Shown here piece after piece: positions 35,178 to 43,185 of a stretch of 54,385 nucleotides of DNA (position 1 is the stretch's first letter; each line of letters starts with the position of its first letter). The stretch comes from Pelomonas sp. Root1444. GTDB taxonomy: Bacteria > Pseudomonadota > Gammaproteobacteria > Burkholderiales > Burkholderiaceae_C. The notes below the pieces were generated by a model that did no database searches, was not told where the DNA came from, and saw only the letters and a program-made list of their open reading frames with translations. The translations under genes and the position numbers were made by a program. Location of the stretch: positions 212,699 to 267,083 of the forward strand of contig NZ_LMFP01000008.1 in the NCBI RefSeq assembly GCF_001426885.1. Reading direction: 5' to 3'.

Positions 35178-36947
35178 CTAGCTTAGGTCAGCGGTGTTTT
35201 GACAAAGCAAGCAGAACGTTTTGACCGCCAGCTCCGCGTCATCCACCGTCACCGACTCCAGCGGGTTGTGGCTGATGCCGCCATTGCCGCCGCGCACGAA
35301 CAGCATGGCCTGCGGCAGCAACTCGTGCAGCTTCATCGCATCGTGCCCCGCGCCGGAGGGCAGGCGGTGCAGGGGCAGGCCCAGTTCGGTGACCGCAGCC
35401 TCCCAGCGCGCCTGCCAGGCGGGATCGCTCGGCGCGGCATTGGCGGCCAGCGTGGGTTGCAGTGTGAAGCTCAGGCCGCGGCGCTGGCAGATCTCTTCCA
35501 ACTTGGCGCGCACATCGGCGTCCAGTGCGTCGCGTGCTTCGTCGGTCGTTGCGCGCAGGTCCAGGCTGAAGCGGCAGCGGCCGGGGATGACGTTGATGGA
35601 GCCGGATGGCACCTCCAGCATGCCGACCGTGCCGACGACGTCGGGCACGGCGGCGGCGCGTTGTTCGGTGAACAGGATCAGCTCCGCCACGCCCGCGGCG
35701 GCGTCGCGGCGCTGGCCCATGGGCGTGGTGCCGGCATGGCTGGCCAGGCCGACGATCTCGCCGGTGTAGCGGCGGCTGCCGTTGATGCTGGTGACGATGC
35801 CCAGCGGCAGGTCCAGGCTGTCGAGCACGGGGCCTTGCTCGATGTGGACTTCGACGAAACCGAGGTAGCGCGACGGGTCACGCTTGATGGACTGGATGCT
35901 CTCCATCGTGCCCGGCAGCCCGGCGGCCTGCATCGCGTCGCGCAGCATGATGCCCGCCGCGTCGGCGCCTTCCAGCCAGGCCGGCTGGAAGGCGCCGACC
36001 AGTGCGCTGGAGCCGAGGAAATCGGCCGGGAAGCGCTGGCCCTCTTCCTCGGAGAAGCCGACGACCTCCAGGCCGAAGGGCAGGCGCCGACCGGCGCGGT
36101 GCAGTTCGCGCACGACCAGCATGGGCACGAAGATGCCCAGCCGCCCGTCGAAGCGGCCGGCGCGGCGCACGGTGTCGTAGTGGCTGCCGGTCAGCAGGCG
36201 CTGTTGTGTGGAGATATCACCGGTGCCGTTGTAGACGCCCACCACATTGCCCACCGCGTCGCGGCGGACCTCGTCGAAGCCGCAGTCGCGCATCCAGGCC
36301 ATCAGCTGCTCGGCCACGGCCGTGTGCGTGGGCGTGGCGTAGGTGCAGGTCAGGAAGCCTTCCGTCTCGCTGTGCGCGGCCAGCGCGGCGGCCCAGTCCC
36401 AAAGTTGCTCGCCCAGCTCCGGCCTGACACCGAACTTGTCGTTCAGGCGGATCTCGGCGATGCGGTGGATCTGGCGCAGGCATTCGGCCCGCTCCACGTC
36501 CGGGTGGGCGCGCAGCCGGCGCTCGAAGGTGGCGATGATCTCGGCGCGCGTGAAGCCGGTGCCCCGCGGGCCGCGCACCGCGAGGATGAAGGGCCAGCCG
36601 AAGCGCGCGTTGTAGTCGGCGTTGAGCTTTTGCAGCTTGGCGAATTCTTCGGGCGTGCAGGCGGTCAGCCCCGCCTTCTGCTGCTCGTTCGTCGACTCCG
36701 CCGTCAGCTCGCCCGCGACGGCGGCCTTGCCGGCCAACTCGGGGTGGGCGCGGATCAGGCCGAGTTGCTCGTCGATGCCGGCCTCCCGCACGACGCGTGC
36801 CAGCGCCACCTTCAGCGCGGCCAGCGACTTGAAGGGCCTGGCCGCCGCGGCGCGTTCGGCGATCCACGGCGAATGTTCATAGGTGCCGTCCAGCAGCGCG
36901 ACGAAGTCGGCCGCGGCGGCGTCGTTGAGGTCATCGAGTTTCATCAT
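35178..36947 (-). CDS. OHCU decarboxylase - allantoate amidohydrolase fusion
   Basis: A 589-residue two-domain enzyme. Residues 1-165 are UraD, which decarboxylates 2-oxo-4-hydroxy-4-carboxy-5-ureidoimidazoline to S-allantoin. It shows EHSPWIAERAA, the catalytic His in IRAHPELAGKA, and FGWPFILAVRG. From about 175 to the end is an M20-type AllC, which hydrolyses allantoate to ureidoglycolate: GSHYDTVRRAGRFDG, SEEEGQRFPADF, HIEQGPVLDS, LASHAGTTPMG and the final SGAGHDAM keep the metal ligands. Such fusions occur in Burkholderiales. Two ATGs (36947, 36944) overlap the puuE stop (ATGATGA). PuuE would carry out the allantoin-to-allantoate step between the two activities. Confidence 0.9.
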   Translation of the reverse strand: MMKLDDLNDAAAADFVALLDGTYEHSPWIAERAAAARPFKSLAALKVALARVVREAGIDEQLGLIRAHPELAGKAAVAGELTAESTNEQQKAGLTACTPEEFAKLQKLNADYNARFGWPFILAVRGPRGTGFTRAEIIATFERRLRAHPDVERAECLRQIHRIAEIRLNDKFGVRPELGEQLWDWAAALAAHSETEGFLTCTYATPTHTAVAEQLMAWMRDCGFDEVRRDAVGNVVGVYNGTGDISTQQRLLTGSHYDTVRRAGRFDGRLGIFVPMLVVRELHRAGRRLPFGLEVVGFSEEEGQRFPADFLGSSALVGAFQPAWLEGADAAGIMLRDAMQAAGLPGTMESIQSIKRDPSRYLGFVEVHIEQGPVLDSLDLPLGIVTSINGSRRYTGEIVGLASHAGTTPMGQRRDAAAGVAELILFTEQRAAAVPDVVGTVGMLEVPSGSINVIPGRCRFSLDLRATTDEARDALDADVRAKLEEICQRRGLSFTLQPTLAANAAPSDPAWQARWEAAVTELGLPLHRLPSGAGHDAMKLHELLPQAMLFVRGGNGGISHNPLESVTVDDAELAVKTFCLLCQNTADLS

Positions 36948-37900
36948 TCCCAGACGAAGGCCGTCTTGGCATCAAAGGGGTGGACGGTCTTCCAGTGCCG
37001 CGCGATGTCCAGCCGCCGGCAGACCCACACGCGGTCGTGCGCCTCGATGTGGTCGAGGAACTTCTGCAGCGCGCGCAGGCGCCCCGGGCGGCCGAGCAGC
37101 CGGCAGTGCATGCCGATGCTCATCATCTTGGGCGACTCGGCGCCCTCCGCGTAGAGCACGTCGAACGAGTCGCGCAGGTACTCGAAGAACGGCTCGCCAT
37201 GGCTGAAGCCCTGTGGCAGCGCGAAGCGCATGTCGTTGCAGTCCAGCGTGTAGGGCACGACGAGGTGGGGCGCCAGGCTGCCGTCGGTCTTCTTCACCTG
37301 CAGCCAGAAGGGCAGGTCGTCGCCGTAGCAGTCGCTGTCGTACTCGAAGCCGCCGAAGTCGGCCACCAGGCGACGCGTGTTGGGGCTGTCGCGGCCGGTG
37401 TACCAGCCCAGGCCGTGTGGGTCGCGGCCGAGGGTCAGGCGCTTCAGCGACGCCATCGCCTGCGCCATGTGGGCACGCTCGGTGTCCTCGTCCATGCCCT
37501 GGTAGTGGATCCAGCGCCAGCCGTGCGAGGCGATCTCGTGGTCCAGCTCGACGAAGGCCTGCGTCACATCGGGGTGGCGCTCCAGCGCCATGCCGACGCC
37601 GAAGACGGTCAGCGGCAGCGCACGCTGCTCGAACTCTCTCAGCAGCCGCCACACGCCCACGCGCGAGCCGTATTCGTAGATGCTTTCCATGCTGAGATGA
37701 CGCGCCGGATAGCTGGCCGGATTGAACATCTCCGACAGGAACTGCTCGCTGCCGGCATCGCCGTGCAGCACCGAGTTCTCGCCGCCTTCCTCGTAGTTCA
37801 GGACGAACTGCACGGCCACCCGGGCGCCGCCGGGCCATTGCGCCTGGGGCGGGTTCTCGCCGTAGCCGACCAGGTCGCGGGGATAGCGGACGTTGCTCAT
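36944..37900 (-). CDS. puuE: Allantoinase PuuE
   Basis: A 318-residue metal-independent-type allantoinase of the polysaccharide deacetylase (NodB) superfamily, opening S-allantoin to allantoate. It is unrelated to the amidohydrolase AllB. Conserved features are YPRDLVGYGENPPQAQWPGG at the N terminus, VQFVLNYEEGGENSVLHGD, RVGVWRLLREF, the HEIASHGWRWI segment, GRDSPNTRRL and DCYGDDLPFW. The start MSNVRYP at 37900 matches the family; an in-frame ATG at 37915 adds five residues. The divergent hiuH gene begins 32 bases away, so the two arms share a compact control region. It is coupled to the downstream UraD-AllC gene. Confidence 0.93.
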   Translation of the reverse strand: MSNVRYPRDLVGYGENPPQAQWPGGARVAVQFVLNYEEGGENSVLHGDAGSEQFLSEMFNPASYPARHLSMESIYEYGSRVGVWRLLREFEQRALPLTVFGVGMALERHPDVTQAFVELDHEIASHGWRWIHYQGMDEDTERAHMAQAMASLKRLTLGRDPHGLGWYTGRDSPNTRRLVADFGGFEYDSDCYGDDLPFWLQVKKTDGSLAPHLVVPYTLDCNDMRFALPQGFSHGEPFFEYLRDSFDVLYAEGAESPKMMSIGMHCRLLGRPGRLRALQKFLDHIEAHDRVWVCRRLDIARHWKTVHPFDAKTAFVWE

Positions 37901-37932
37901 CCCTACACTTTGCATCAATCGACGGAGATTCC

Positions 37933-38286
37933 ATGGGCAAGCTGACAACACATGTGCTGGACACCGCCAACGGTTGCCCGGCCGCCGGCATGGCCGTGCG
38001 CCTGTACCGCCTCGACACGGAAGGCCCCAAATGGCTGCGCAGCCTGCACCTGAATGGGGACGGCCGCGCCGACGGCCCGCTGCTGGACGGTGCCACGCTG
38101 ACGGCCGGCCGCTACCGCCTCGTCTTCGAGGTGGCGGCGTATTTCCGTGCCCTGGGCCAGGCGCTGCCCGAGCCGGCCTTCCTGGACGAGGTGCCGCTGG
38201 ACTTCGGTATTGCGGACCCGGACAGCCACTACCACGTGCCGCTGCTGGCGTCGCCTTGGAGCTATTCGACCTATCGTGGCAGCTGA
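37933..38286 (+). CDS. hiuH: 5-hydroxyisourate hydrolase
   Basis: A 117-residue transthyretin-like enzyme that hydrolyses 5-hydroxyisourate, the product of urate oxidation, to OHCU. The family signatures are the N-terminal KLTTHVLDTANGCPAAGM, the central YRLVFEVAAYF and SHYHVPLLASPWSY, and the diagnostic C-terminal YRGS. No signal peptide is present, so it acts in the cytoplasm. It leads the second arm of the purine locus, divergent from puuE. The xdhC frame begins 11 bases before its end. Confidence 0.95.
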   Translation: MGKLTTHVLDTANGCPAAGMAVRLYRLDTEGPKWLRSLHLNGDGRADGPLLDGATLTAGRYRLVFEVAAYFRALGQALPEPAFLDEVPLDFGIADPDSHYHVPLLASPWSYSTYRGS

Positions 38287-39043
38287 AGCGCGCATCCTCG
38301 TCACCGTCGCCCGCACGAGCGGCAGCGTGCCGCGCGAGGTCGGGGCGTGGATGGCGGTGGCGACGGGTGGCGTCACCGGCACGGTCGGCGGCGGCCATCT
38401 GGAGTTCGACGCCATCGCGCGCTCGCGCGCCGCATTGGCAGGCGGTGAGCTGGCCGAGGAAGTGCGCTATCCACTCGGCCCCCGCCTGGGGCAATGCTGC
38501 GGCGGCGTCGTGTGGCTGCACTTCGAGCGCATCGCAGCGGATGAAGACCTGGCCGCCCGCCTGCCCGACGTGGCGCTACGGCCATTGGCCTTGTTCGGCG
38601 CCGGCCACGTCGGCCTGGCCATCGCCCGCATCGCGCGTGACCTGCCGCTGGCCCTGCACTGGATCGACAGCCGCGCCGACCAGTTCCCCGCTGACCCGCC
38701 CGCCCGTGGCTGGCGCCAGGAGGCGCTGGATCCACCCGCCGACGCGGTGCGCGACCTCGCGACCGGGTCGGCCGTGCTCATCATGAGCCACAGCCACGCG
38801 GAGGACTTCGACATCGTCGCCGCCTGCCTGAAGCGCCAGCGCGACCACTGCGACCTGCCCTTCATCGGCCTCATTGGCAGCCGCACCAAGTGGGCGAGCT
38901 TCCGCCAGCGGCTGGAGGTGCGTGGCTTCACCGAAGGCGAGCGCGACCAGGTTGTCTGCCCCATCGGCGTGCCCGGTGTGGCCGGCAAGCAGCCAGGCGT
39001 CATCGCCGTGGCGGCATTGGCACAGATCTTGTCGCTGCGCTGA
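38276..39043 (+). CDS. xdhC: Xanthine dehydrogenase accessory protein XdhC
   Basis: A 255-residue protein that binds molybdenum cofactor, protects its sulfuration and inserts it into xanthine dehydrogenase. Motifs are TSGSVPREVGAWM at the N terminus, GTVGGGHLEFDAI, GQCCGGVVW (72-80) and a Rossmann-like half (ALFGAGHVGLAIARI, IGLIGSRTKWASF, GVPGVAGKQPGVIAVAA). The GTG start at 38276 overlaps the hiuH end by 11 bases and leaves the N terminus some residues shorter than usual; no better start exists without a longer overlap. The dehydrogenase subunits it serves are not in the window. Confidence 0.88.
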   Translation: MAAEARILVTVARTSGSVPREVGAWMAVATGGVTGTVGGGHLEFDAIARSRAALAGGELAEEVRYPLGPRLGQCCGGVVWLHFERIAADEDLAARLPDVALRPLALFGAGHVGLAIARIARDLPLALHWIDSRADQFPADPPARGWRQEALDPPADAVRDLATGSAVLIMSHSHAEDFDIVAACLKRQRDHCDLPFIGLIGSRTKWASFRQRLEVRGFTEGERDQVVCPIGVPGVAGKQPGVIAVAALAQILSLR

Positions 39044-39149
39044 ATAAACTCGCGACCCGTCGCAGCGGTGTCGGGCGCTGGCAGCCCGCGGACGCGACCC
39101 ATTGGCCTCACAGCACCCGCCGTGGTGGGGCCCGGAGAACCGCCGCTTC

Positions 39150-40331
39150 ATGGACATCTACCTGCTCGACTGGGCCAGCCTGCTGCTTCGCTGGCTGCAC
39201 GTCATCACCGTCATCGCGTGGATTGGCGCGTCGTTCTACTTCGTCTGGCTGGACAACCACCTCGTCAAGCCCACCGCCGGCGACCTCAAGGCCAAGGGCG
39301 TGGACGGCGAGCTGTGGGCCGTGCACGGCGGCGGCTTCTACAACCCGCAGAAGTACATGGTGGCGCCGGGCAATCTCCCCCAGGACCTCCATTGGTTCTA
39401 TTGGGAGAGCTACTGGACATGGATGAGCGGCTTCGCGCTGTTCGTCGTGCTCTACCTGGCCAACGCCAGCCAGATGTTGATCGACCCGCGCGTGTACGCC
39501 TGGGGTGCGCCGTGGCAGGCGGTGGCGGCAGCGCTGGGCTTTCTGGTCGTCGGCTCGGCGGTGTACGACATCGCCTGCCAGGCGCTGGGGCGCACGCGCG
39601 ATGGACAGATCGGCAACGACGGCCGCGTGCTGGCGGTGGTCGCGGCCTTCGTCGTCTTCGAGAGCTGGCTGGCCTGCCACCTCTTTGCCGGTCGCGCGGC
39701 CTTCCTGATCGTCGGTGCGACGCTGGCGACCATGATGGCGGCCAACGTCGCGCACTGGATCATCCCGGGCCAGAAGAAGGTCATCGCGCAGATGCGTGCG
39801 GGCCAGAAGCCCGACCCCATCCATGGCCAGCGCGGCAAGCAGCGCAGCGTGCACAACACCTGGTTCGGCCTGCCCGTGCTGATCACGATGCTGAGCAACC
39901 ACTACGGCATGCTCTACCAGCATCCGCACAACTGGGTGGTGCTGTGCGTGCTGATGGCCGCGGGCGTGGCCATCCGCGTGTTCTTCGTCAAGCGCCACAA
40001 GGGCGTCAACAGCTGGGGCGCCGTCGCGCTGGCGCTGGCGCTGCTGGCTGCGCTCATCGTCTGGATGGCACCGCCGCCGCAGCCGGCCGCCGCGGCGGCG
40101 GCGCCGGTCACGCTGGCACAGGTGCAGGCGATCACCGCACAGCGCTGCCTGGCCTGCCACACCGGCGAGGTGGCGCAAAAGGGCGTGCGCCTGGACTCGG
40201 CCGAGGCGCTGACGGCGCACAAGGCGCAGGTCTACCAGCAGGTCGTCGTGCAGCGCGCGATGCCGCTGAACAACGCGACGGGCCTGACCGAAGACGAACG
40301 CGCGCTGATCGGCCGCTGGGCCAAGCCATGA
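39150..40331 (+). CDS. puuD: Membrane urate oxidase PuuD with C-terminal cytochrome c
   Basis: A 393-residue protein that oxidises urate to 5-hydroxyisourate and passes electrons to the respiratory chain instead of making hydrogen peroxide. The N-terminal 300 residues carry several membrane helices (LRWLHVITVIAWIGASFYFV, FALFVVLYLANAS, FLIVGATLATMMAANVAH, LCVLMAAGVAIRVFF, LALALLAALIVWM). The C-terminal 75 residues are a cytochrome c with C333-L-A-C336-H337. The ATG at 39150 gives the usual MDxYLLDW start; a TTG at 39102 would add 16 residues. It ends ATGA-coupled to the glycerate kinase gene. PuuD, HiuH and UraD together give urate to allantoin. Confidence 0.92.
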   Translation: MDIYLLDWASLLLRWLHVITVIAWIGASFYFVWLDNHLVKPTAGDLKAKGVDGELWAVHGGGFYNPQKYMVAPGNLPQDLHWFYWESYWTWMSGFALFVVLYLANASQMLIDPRVYAWGAPWQAVAAALGFLVVGSAVYDIACQALGRTRDGQIGNDGRVLAVVAAFVVFESWLACHLFAGRAAFLIVGATLATMMAANVAHWIIPGQKKVIAQMRAGQKPDPIHGQRGKQRSVHNTWFGLPVLITMLSNHYGMLYQHPHNWVVLCVLMAAGVAIRVFFVKRHKGVNSWGAVALALALLAALIVWMAPPPQPAAAAAAPVTLAQVQAITAQRCLACHTGEVAQKGVRLDSAEALTAHKAQVYQQVVVQRAMPLNNATGLTEDERALIGRWAKP

Positions 40332-41623
40332 CGCTCGACCCGCGCGCGCTGTTGCGCCAGCTCTACGACGTGGCCGTCGCGCGCGCGTTGCCGGGCCGAG
40401 TGCTCGCCGCGCACCTGCCGCCGCCGCCGGACCCGGCCAAAGGGCGCACGCTGGTGCTCGGCGCCGGCAAGGCCGGCGGCGCGATGGCGCAGGCGCTGGA
40501 GGCCGCCTGGCCCGCCGAGGCGCCGCTGTCGGGCCTGGTCATCACGCGCTACGGCCATATGCCCAAGGGCTGGCGGCCGCGCCGGCTGGAGGTCGTCGAG
40601 GCGGCCCATCCCGTGCCTGATGCGAATGGCCTTGCCGCGACCGAGAAGCTGCTCGGGCTGACCCGCGGCCTCACGCGCGACGACCTCGTCATCTGCCTGA
40701 TCTCCGGCGGCGGCTCGGCGTTGCTGAGCCTGCCCGCGCCCGGCCTGACGCTGGCCGACAAGCAGGCCGTCAACCGCGCGCTGTTGAACAGCGGCGCGGC
40801 CATCGGCGAGATGAACTGCGTGCGCAAGCACCTCTCGGGCATCAAGGGCGGGCGGCTGGCTGCGGCCTGCGCCCCGGCGCGGGTGCTGACGCTGGCGATC
40901 AGCGACGTGCCGGGAGACGACCCCGCCGTCATCGCCTCCGGCCCGACGGTGGCCGATGCGAGCACCTGCGCCGACGCGCTGGCCATCTGCCGGCGCTATC
41001 GCATCCAGCTGCCCGACGCCGCCCGCGCCGGCCTGGCGTCCGGTGCCTTCGAGACGCCCAAGCCCGGCGACGAACGCCTGGCCGGCCATGAACTTGTCAT
41101 GCTCGCCACGCCGCAGGCCAGCCTGGAGGCCGCCGCTGCCGCGGCACGCGAGCAAGGCGTCGCCGCCTACATCCTCAGCGACGAGATCGAGGGCGAGTCG
41201 CGCGTCATCGGCGGCATGCATGCCGCGCTGGCCCGTGCCGTCGCGCGCCATGGCCAGCCATTCGCCAGGCCTTGCGTCATCCTGTCCGGCGGCGAGACGA
41301 CGGTGACCGTCGATGCCGCCCGGCGCACGGGGCAGGGCGGCCGCGCGACCGAGTTCCTGCTCGGCTGCGCACTGGCCCTGCAGGGCGAGCCGGGCGTGCA
41401 TGCGCTGGCGGCCGACACCGACGGCATCGACGGCGTCGGCCCGCATGCCGGCGCGCTGCTGACGCCCACCAGCCTGGCCCGCGCGCGGGCGCTGGGCCTC
41501 AACCCGCAGGCGCTGCTGGACGCGCACGACAGCGCGGCGTTCTTCGCGCCGCTGGGCGACCTGCTCACCCCGGGGCCCAGCTTCACCAACGTCAACGATT
41601 TCCGCGCGTTGCTGGTCGTTTAA
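40328..41623 (+). CDS. Glycerate 2-kinase (GK-II, MOFRL family)
   Basis: A 431-residue kinase phosphorylating D-glycerate. The N-terminal domain has LVLGAGKAGGAMAQALE and the conserved ISGGGSALLSLPAPGLTLADK. A NCVRKHLSGIKGGRLA segment and SDVPGDDPAVIASGPT follow. The C-terminal MOFRL domain contains LSGGETTVTV, GQGGRATEFLLGCAL and AADTDGIDG. In this locus it would take up carbon from glyoxylate made by allantoate breakdown, after conversion to glycerate by enzymes elsewhere. Related names are TtuD and GarK-like; the exact phosphorylation position is not decided by sequence here. It overlaps puuD by four bases. Confidence 0.9.
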   Translation: MTLDPRALLRQLYDVAVARALPGRVLAAHLPPPPDPAKGRTLVLGAGKAGGAMAQALEAAWPAEAPLSGLVITRYGHMPKGWRPRRLEVVEAAHPVPDANGLAATEKLLGLTRGLTRDDLVICLISGGGSALLSLPAPGLTLADKQAVNRALLNSGAAIGEMNCVRKHLSGIKGGRLAAACAPARVLTLAISDVPGDDPAVIASGPTVADASTCADALAICRRYRIQLPDAARAGLASGAFETPKPGDERLAGHELVMLATPQASLEAAAAAAREQGVAAYILSDEIEGESRVIGGMHAALARAVARHGQPFARPCVILSGGETTVTVDAARRTGQGGRATEFLLGCALALQGEPGVHALAADTDGIDGVGPHAGALLTPTSLARARALGLNPQALLDAHDSAAFFAPLGDLLTPGPSFTNVNDFRALLVV

Positions 41624-41699
41624 GGGTGGTGAAGTCCGTGGCGCGGCGCGGTCTGTCGTCCTAGACTGGGTTCATCCAAACGCCCCCCGGAGGCCCGCG

Positions 41700-42539
41700 A
41701 TGAGCGCAGCTGCGGAACGCTTCTTCCTCAAGCACAACGCCTTGCCGATCATGCCGGAGGTGGCCACGCGGCTGCTGAAGAGCTTCGACGACGACGCCGT
41801 CGGCCTGAGCCACATCGCCGCGCTGATCGAGAAGGACGGCGCGCTGTCGGCCAAGGTGCTGCGCCTGGCCAACACGGCCCACTACAGCCCCTCGCACCAG
41901 ATCGCCAGCGTCATCGATGCCGCCCATGCACTGGGCCTGGAGACCCTGCGCAACCTCGCCATGGCAGCCTGCCTGAGCGGCGCCTTCCCGCAGGTCCCGG
42001 GGCTGGACCGCGCGACCTTCTGGCGCCACAGCGTGGCCACGGCCAACTACGCGCGCATCCTGGCCCGCATGCTGGGCGCCGATGCCACCACCGCCGATAC
42101 CACCTACCTCGCTGGCCTGATGCTGCGCACCGGCCAGCTGCTGATGGCCGCCGACGCGCCGCAGCTGGTGGCCGACGTCGAGACCCATGCGGCCGAGCCC
42201 GGCAGCCGCTTCTCGCTGGAGGAGCACCGCTTCGGCTGCACGCATGCCGACGTGACGGCCTCGCTGGCGGCGCACTGGCATTTCCCGGACGCGATGGTGG
42301 AGGCCTTCAAGGACGCCAACGCGCCGCTGGAGATCCGCCCCTTCTCGCTGATCGCCGCCGTGCTGCACGTCGCCGAGGTGCTGGCCGACGCGGCCGAGCA
42401 CCACGACGAACCGGTGCAGGCACTCAAGGTGGCCGTGCCCGAGCTCATCGTCCACCTGCACCTGGACCTCGACCTGCTGGCTGCCAAGATCGCCGCGACG
42501 GGCGACCCGGCGGCCGAGGTCGAGCAGATGCTGCATTGA
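41700..42539 (+). CDS. HDOD domain protein
   Basis: A 279-residue protein made almost entirely of one HDOD domain, a metal-free relative of HD hydrolases used in signalling. Visible elements are LPIMPEVATRLLKSFDDD, IAALIEKDGALSAKVLRLAN, GLETLRNLAMAACLSG, the FWRHSVATANYARILARMLG helix and the region around LAGLMLRTGQLLMA. The classical HD pair at the latter place is absent, as expected of HDOD. No receiver, GGDEF or EAL domain is fused. The partner is unknown. A TAGACT hexamer at 41662 may be its -10, and AGGCC before the start is a weak ribosome site. Confidence 0.88.
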   Translation: MSAAAERFFLKHNALPIMPEVATRLLKSFDDDAVGLSHIAALIEKDGALSAKVLRLANTAHYSPSHQIASVIDAAHALGLETLRNLAMAACLSGAFPQVPGLDRATFWRHSVATANYARILARMLGADATTADTTYLAGLMLRTGQLLMAADAPQLVADVETHAAEPGSRFSLEEHRFGCTHADVTASLAAHWHFPDAMVEAFKDANAPLEIRPFSLIAAVLHVAEVLADAAEHHDEPVQALKVAVPELIVHLHLDLDLLAAKIAATGDPAAEVEQMLH

Positions 42540-42551
42540 GCGCGCAGTCTC

Positions 42552-43097
42552 CTACAGGCAGCCCGCCTCCGGCGCGGCGCTCGGCGCGCCATAGTTGAAC
42601 TGCGCCCAGCGCGGCGGCTCGGCGGCGGGTTGCAGCACGAAGGCGTGATGGAAGCTTGTCTCGCACAGCGCCGCCAGCTTCGGCCCGCCCAGTGCCGCAA
42701 GCACGGCGGTCACCGTGTTGCTGTGGCCCACGACGAGCACGGCACCTGTCTGCGCCCGCACCGCGTCTGCCACCGCCTGCACATGCGCGGCCGTGCCGCC
42801 GCGCTTGGCTTCGACCGGTTGCACCTGCAAGCCCAGCGCCTGGGCCAATGGCGCGGCGGTGTCGCGTGTGCGCCGCAGCTGCGTGGTCAGGATGGCGTTC
42901 ACGCGCAGGCCAACCAGCGCCTGCGCCAGGGCTTGCGCGCGCTGCTCGCCGGCCGGTGTCAGGGCAGGGTCGCCCGCGGGCTCGCTCGCGCGTTCGGCAT
43001 GGCGCACGAGGATGACCAGCTCGGGCATGGCCGCAACCGGCAGGGCGAGAGCGCCTGTCAGCAGACAGGCCAGGAGCGGGACGGACAAGGGCTGCAT
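42552..43097 (-). CDS. Exported SixA-like histidine phosphatase
   Basis: A 181-residue protein with a signal peptide (MQPLSVPLLACLLTGALALP-VAA) placing it in the periplasm. The phosphohistidine-forming motif LVRHAERA (H33) and the second histidine in VVGHSNTV are both present, as is the TQLRRTRDTAAPLA arginine segment, so activity is likely. The substrate is unknown: a periplasmic location argues against the phosphohistidine-protein role of cytosolic SixA. The start MQPL at 43097 is preferred over the open extension to 43187, which would run into the lolC spacer. It is convergent with the HDOD gene, 12 bases apart. Confidence 0.85.
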   Translation of the reverse strand: MQPLSVPLLACLLTGALALPVAAMPELVILVRHAERASEPAGDPALTPAGEQRAQALAQALVGLRVNAILTTQLRRTRDTAAPLAQALGLQVQPVEAKRGGTAAHVQAVADAVRAQTGAVLVVGHSNTVTAVLAALGGPKLAALCETSFHHAFVLQPAAEPPRWAQFNYGAPSAAPEAGCL

Positions 43098-43185
43098 CGG
43101 CGTTCCAGAAGAGGGCTTGGGGCATTCTCGCCATGGACTGCCAGTTACCATGCCGGCCCCATGCAGCACGCCATCGCACCGCCCC

